Positions 61,350 to 64,000 of a stretch of 64,000 nucleotides of DNA are shown one piece after another. Position numbers and translations under genes: made by a program. The notes under the pieces were generated by a model. That model saw only the letters and a list, made by a program, of their open reading frames with translations, was not told the DNA's origin and ran no database searches. This DNA is from Allobaculum mucilyticum (lineage in GTDB: Bacteria > Bacillota_I > Bacilli_A > Erysipelotrichales > Erysipelotrichaceae): contig NZ_CP078089.1 in the NCBI RefSeq assembly GCF_022701195.1, positions 2,542,001 to 2,606,000 of the forward strand, in the 5' to 3' direction. Every line of letters starts with the position of its first letter. The stretch's first letter is position 1.

Positions 61350-62111
61350 ATGCGACTGCTGACCTGGAATGTAAATGGAATCCGAGCACTGGCTAAAAAA
61401 GGCCTTGAGCAGATTCTTGATTATCTGGGAGCTGATATTGTCTGCTTCCAGGAGACAAAAGCAACTGAAGATCAGATCGAACTCAACGAAGATCTGTATC
61501 CGTACCAGTACGCTTTTTCGGCCCAGAAAAAGGGCTATTCAGGCGTCATGATCGCCTCACAGTATGGAGCGACCCGTGTCGTCAAAGGAATTGGTATTGA
61601 AGAATTCGATGCAGAAGGCCGTGTCATTACCGCCTATTTTGGAAACTTTGCGGTTGTCTGCGTCTATGTGCCAAACAGCCAGGACGGACTGAAACGAATC
61701 GATTACCGCATGCGTTTTGACGAAGCCTTTGGCGAGTATCTGCGTTCGATCGATGTTCCGGTCCTTGTCTGCGGCGATTTCAACGTTGCCCGGACGGCAC
61801 AGGATATCTGGGATGAAGCTGATGGAATCGGTTCAGCCGGCTATTCCGAACAGGAAAAGAACAGCTTTGAGAAAAACTATCTCTCAACTTTTGAAGATGT
61901 CTACCGAAAACTCAAACCGGAAGGCCATGACTACTCATGGTGGTCCTATAAATCGAGGGGGAGAGCAAGAAACGAAGGCTGGCGCATTGATTACTGGCTG
62001 GTTTCAAAAGACCTGCTCGACAAGGTACAGGATATTAAAATTCTTGGCGATGTCTTTGGCAGCGACCACTGCCCGGTTATGCTCAATATCCGTCTCAAAC
62101 CTGAATCTTAA
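61350..62111 (+). CDS. xth: Exodeoxyribonuclease III (AP endonuclease)
   Basis: 253 aa, full length. It cleaves at abasic sites and degrades DNA 3'-5' in base-excision repair. Catalytic motifs of the ExoIII/APE fold: LLTWNVNGIR, FQETKA (metal Glu), CVYVPNSQ, GDFNVA, RIDYWLVS and GSDHCPV (final Asp-His). AAGGAGGAG lies 4 nt before the ATG. Confidence 0.97.
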   Translation: MRLLTWNVNGIRALAKKGLEQILDYLGADIVCFQETKATEDQIELNEDLYPYQYAFSAQKKGYSGVMIASQYGATRVVKGIGIEEFDAEGRVITAYFGNFAVVCVYVPNSQDGLKRIDYRMRFDEAFGEYLRSIDVPVLVCGDFNVARTAQDIWDEADGIGSAGYSEQEKNSFEKNYLSTFEDVYRKLKPEGHDYSWWSYKSRGRARNEGWRIDYWLVSKDLLDKVQDIKILGDVFGSDHCPVMLNIRLKPES

Positions 62112-62197
62112 AACTGAAAGAGCGTTCTGTCTGCTCAAGTCTTGCAGAACGTTCAGAAATGACAGACTGCCCAGAATACAAACGCAAAACAGAATAA

Positions 62198-62237
62198 GAC
62201 CTGGAAGCCGATGCTGACGGCAGCTTCCAGGTCTTTT
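62198..62237 (+). terminator. Terminator after xth
   Basis: GACCTGGAAGC (62198-62208) pairs with GCTTCCAGGTC (62223-62233), followed by TTTTG. The rest of 62112-62336 holds nothing recognisable. Confidence 0.88.
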
Positions 62238-62336
62238 GTTTGGGGGTGGTAAGAGATGTGATTGAGGATAACAATGATTCAGATATCAGCAGGGATATCT
62301 GTGAAACTGGCAATGATGTAAATAAGTTTCGCAGTT

Positions 62337-63557
62337 TCAGTGAAGACGTTTGCCTTCAAGATAGAAGCGCTTTTCCTGGGCGTGGCCCATCGAGAAGGTT
62401 TTTCTTGGCAGAGAACCGTCTGCTTCAATTGCGGTAAACAGAGAATCTTTTTCAATCTTTGGCAGGAAGAAGCCGATGGAGCCGTCGATCTGTGCAAGGT
62501 CTTCCAGGTCTTTTTCACCATGGATGTAATCGATGACGCCTTCGTTTGTTTCGAGCCACTCGTCAAGGTGTTTCTGCAGAACGGCAAGAGGGAGAGGAGA
62601 AAGGGAGGAATCAAGTCGGACAGTTCCGTGTTCGCCGTTTGCGACCCAATCGATCGTATAGCCGCCTTCTGACGGTTCGTGGGAGGAAAGATAGGTCAGA
62701 AGGGCTGCCGGGTCGGTTTTCTTGATGATGCGGTGAATCGGTTCGAATTTCTGTGCTTCATCCTGAAGATTTTCAAGTTCGGCTAAAGCAAAACGGGCGG
62801 GGTGATTTTTCCGTTCTTCTTCTGTAAGGCCGGACTTGATTTCATCCCAGATCGTTTTGGCAGCTGCCAGCGAATGGTTTCCATCGCCGACTGCATAAAC
62901 GAGGGGATTAGTCTGGTCAGAAGCGTTTTCGTAGTCTTCCAGCCAGGCAAGAACGAGGTTTTTATTGTCGCCCTGAATGAGGCGGCCGGTAATATGACCG
63001 CCCTCTTTCATCAGGTCGAAATCGTAGAGAACAGGCAGCAGGTGCGAAATGGCAGTCAGCTGCGTAAAGAGAGAATCCTGTGCATCATTCTGCAGCAGCA
63101 GGATGTGCGGGAATTCAAGAATGGCATCGCGGCGGATCTGTGCGCGCGGCGGAATGCGATCCAGAATCGTTGCTTCCGTTGCCCGGACTGGAGAATCGGA
63201 AGGGCAGTGGAAGTCATAAGTTTCCAGATCAAGTGCACCGACCAGGCCTTTGCGGATGGATCCGTCTGTAAGCGTGCGCTCAACATAGATCAGCGCATCG
63301 GGAATTTCACGAAGAACGTTCTGTTCCAGATAGGCGCTCATATTGCCGGAAATGCGGCTCTGGTGAGCTGCACCTTTTTCTGTATCGAGCCAGGCTTCCG
63401 GAAGAATCAGATGGAGCGTGCTTGGTTTATCGGCGACTTTTGCTTCAATGGAGTTCCAGTACTCCGGATTGCTGGAATACTGATCGCAGGCGACAACCGC
63501 CCAGTCTTCAAAGTTTCCGTCAGCGGGTACAAGAATATCAGCGCTGGTAAAGATCAT
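62337..63557 (-). CDS. DUF1015-family protein
   Basis: 406 aa. The family is marked by the VACDQYSSNPEYW segment near 25 and the YAVGDGNHSLAAAKTIW motif near 220, both present. No biochemical function is established. In many Firmicutes it lies next to serA/serC. Here it begins 3 nt after serA on the same strand, so the two are co-transcribed and it may act in serine or phosphoserine metabolism (inference). Confidence 0.92.
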   Translation of the reverse strand: MIFTSADILVPADGNFEDWAVVACDQYSSNPEYWNSIEAKVADKPSTLHLILPEAWLDTEKGAAHQSRISGNMSAYLEQNVLREIPDALIYVERTLTDGSIRKGLVGALDLETYDFHCPSDSPVRATEATILDRIPPRAQIRRDAILEFPHILLLQNDAQDSLFTQLTAISHLLPVLYDFDLMKEGGHITGRLIQGDNKNLVLAWLEDYENASDQTNPLVYAVGDGNHSLAAAKTIWDEIKSGLTEEERKNHPARFALAELENLQDEAQKFEPIHRIIKKTDPAALLTYLSSHEPSEGGYTIDWVANGEHGTVRLDSSLSPLPLAVLQKHLDEWLETNEGVIDYIHGEKDLEDLAQIDGSIGFFLPKIEKDSLFTAIEADGSLPRKTFSMGHAQEKRFYLEGKRLH

Positions 63558-63560
63558 CGG

Positions 63561-64000
63561 CTACGCTTCCTTTTCGAAGAGGTTGACGCGGATGACTTCC
63601 GGGATGGCCTCAATTGCAGCAATTGCTTCGTCGCTTGGACGCTCTTCCAAATCGAAGATGGAATAGGAAATGTCGCCTCTCGATTTGTTGAGCAGGTTTT
63701 CGATGTTTGCGCCGTTGGCGGAAATGATATCGGAACTTCTCGAAAGAACTTTCGGTTTGTTTTCGTGAATGACGCCAAGACGGTACGGAGTTTTCAGTTC
63801 AAGAGAAACGTTTGGCAGGTTGACCGAGTTGATGATCGAACCTTCTTCAAGGTAGCTGCGCAGCTCTTTAGCAGCCTGTACAGCGCAGTTTTCTTCGGAT
63901 TCAGCCGAGCTTGCTCCAAGGTGGGGCAGACCGATGACATGCGGATGACCGGCAAGCTTGCCGTCCGGGAAGTCGGTCACATACAGGGCAACTTTGCCCG
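63561..64000 (-). CDS. serA: D-3-phosphoglycerate dehydrogenase, C-terminal part (runs off the window)
   Basis: 146 residues to the window edge; the N-terminus lies beyond base 64000. The visible part holds the end of the NAD-binding domain (VIGLPHLGASSAESEENCA, with the His of the catalytic loop) and an ACT-type regulatory domain (YRLGVIHENKPKVLSRSSDI...VIRVNLFE). It makes the first step of serine synthesis from 3-phosphoglycerate; the ACT domain usually gives serine feedback. It lies directly upstream of the DUF1015 gene. Confidence 0.9.
   Translation of the reverse strand, partial: GKVALYVTDFPDGKLAGHPHVIGLPHLGASSAESEENCAVQAAKELRSYLEEGSIINSVNLPNVSLELKTPYRLGVIHENKPKVLSRSSDIISANGANIENLLNKSRGDISYSIFDLEERPSDEAIAAIEAIPEVIRVNLFEKEA

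Overview
The window looks like a chromosomal segment from a gut Firmicute of the Erysipelotrichaceae (Erysipelotrichia). Four things point that way. The 16S rRNA has an Erysipelotrichaceae-like stretch (GGGAATTTTCGTCAATGGGC). The Smc protein is short, as in the Mollicutes P115 lineage. The core-gene blocks are Firmicute-like (pyrH-frr-uppS-cdsA-rseP, smc-ftsY-ylxM, rplU-prp-rpmA-obg, with L27 carrying the Prp-cleaved extension). The large secreted glycosidases fit a host-glycan lifestyle. The species call is inference; genus was not determined.

Layout. 1-2363: 3' part of a secreted GH63-type glycosidase. 2623-3648: a TIR-domain gene on the minus strand. 3957-9252: a complete rRNA operon (two promoters, boxA, 16S, 23S, 5S, processing stems, terminator) with no tRNA genes. 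9651-24084: an accessory signalling/conflict island. It holds an unrecognised 586-aa protein, a PP2C phosphatase and a 1343-aa Ser/Thr kinase fused to TrkA-N-like and RyR-like domains. Then, on the minus strand, come a TIR-NACHT-TPR protein and a TPR partner. It ends with a translationally coupled ClpP-like peptidase and VirD4/TraG-like ATPase lacking a membrane anchor, and a stand-alone RyR protein. 24206-30804: two secreted multidomain surface proteins, one with phage-type lysozyme and C-type lectin domains, the other a C39-like/DUF285 protein broken by an amber codon and a frameshift. 31457-32438: three small minus-strand genes, one RelE-like. 32806-34612: an intact IS with 28-bp terminal repeats and a 6-bp target duplication, inserted in the last codons of a 1762-aa sialidase (34610-39898). 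40722-64000: housekeeping genes for nucleotide and isoprenoid/phospholipid synthesis, membrane proteolysis, chromosome condensation, protein targeting, acetate metabolism, replication, ribosome assembly, DNA repair and serine synthesis.

How the genes work together. The housekeeping half is ordinary. The secreted proteins form a glycan- and wall-degrading surface set, three of them sharing a C-terminal triple repeat (DUF5648-like). The most promising undescribed system is the island at 9651-24084. Its parts suggest signal sensing by RyR/TrkA-N modules, kinase/phosphatase switching, and NAD-targeting TIR effectors on a STAND ATPase. A peptidase paired with a DNA-translocase-like ATPase completes it. 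That reading rests on domain logic and neighbourhood, not on demonstrated function.
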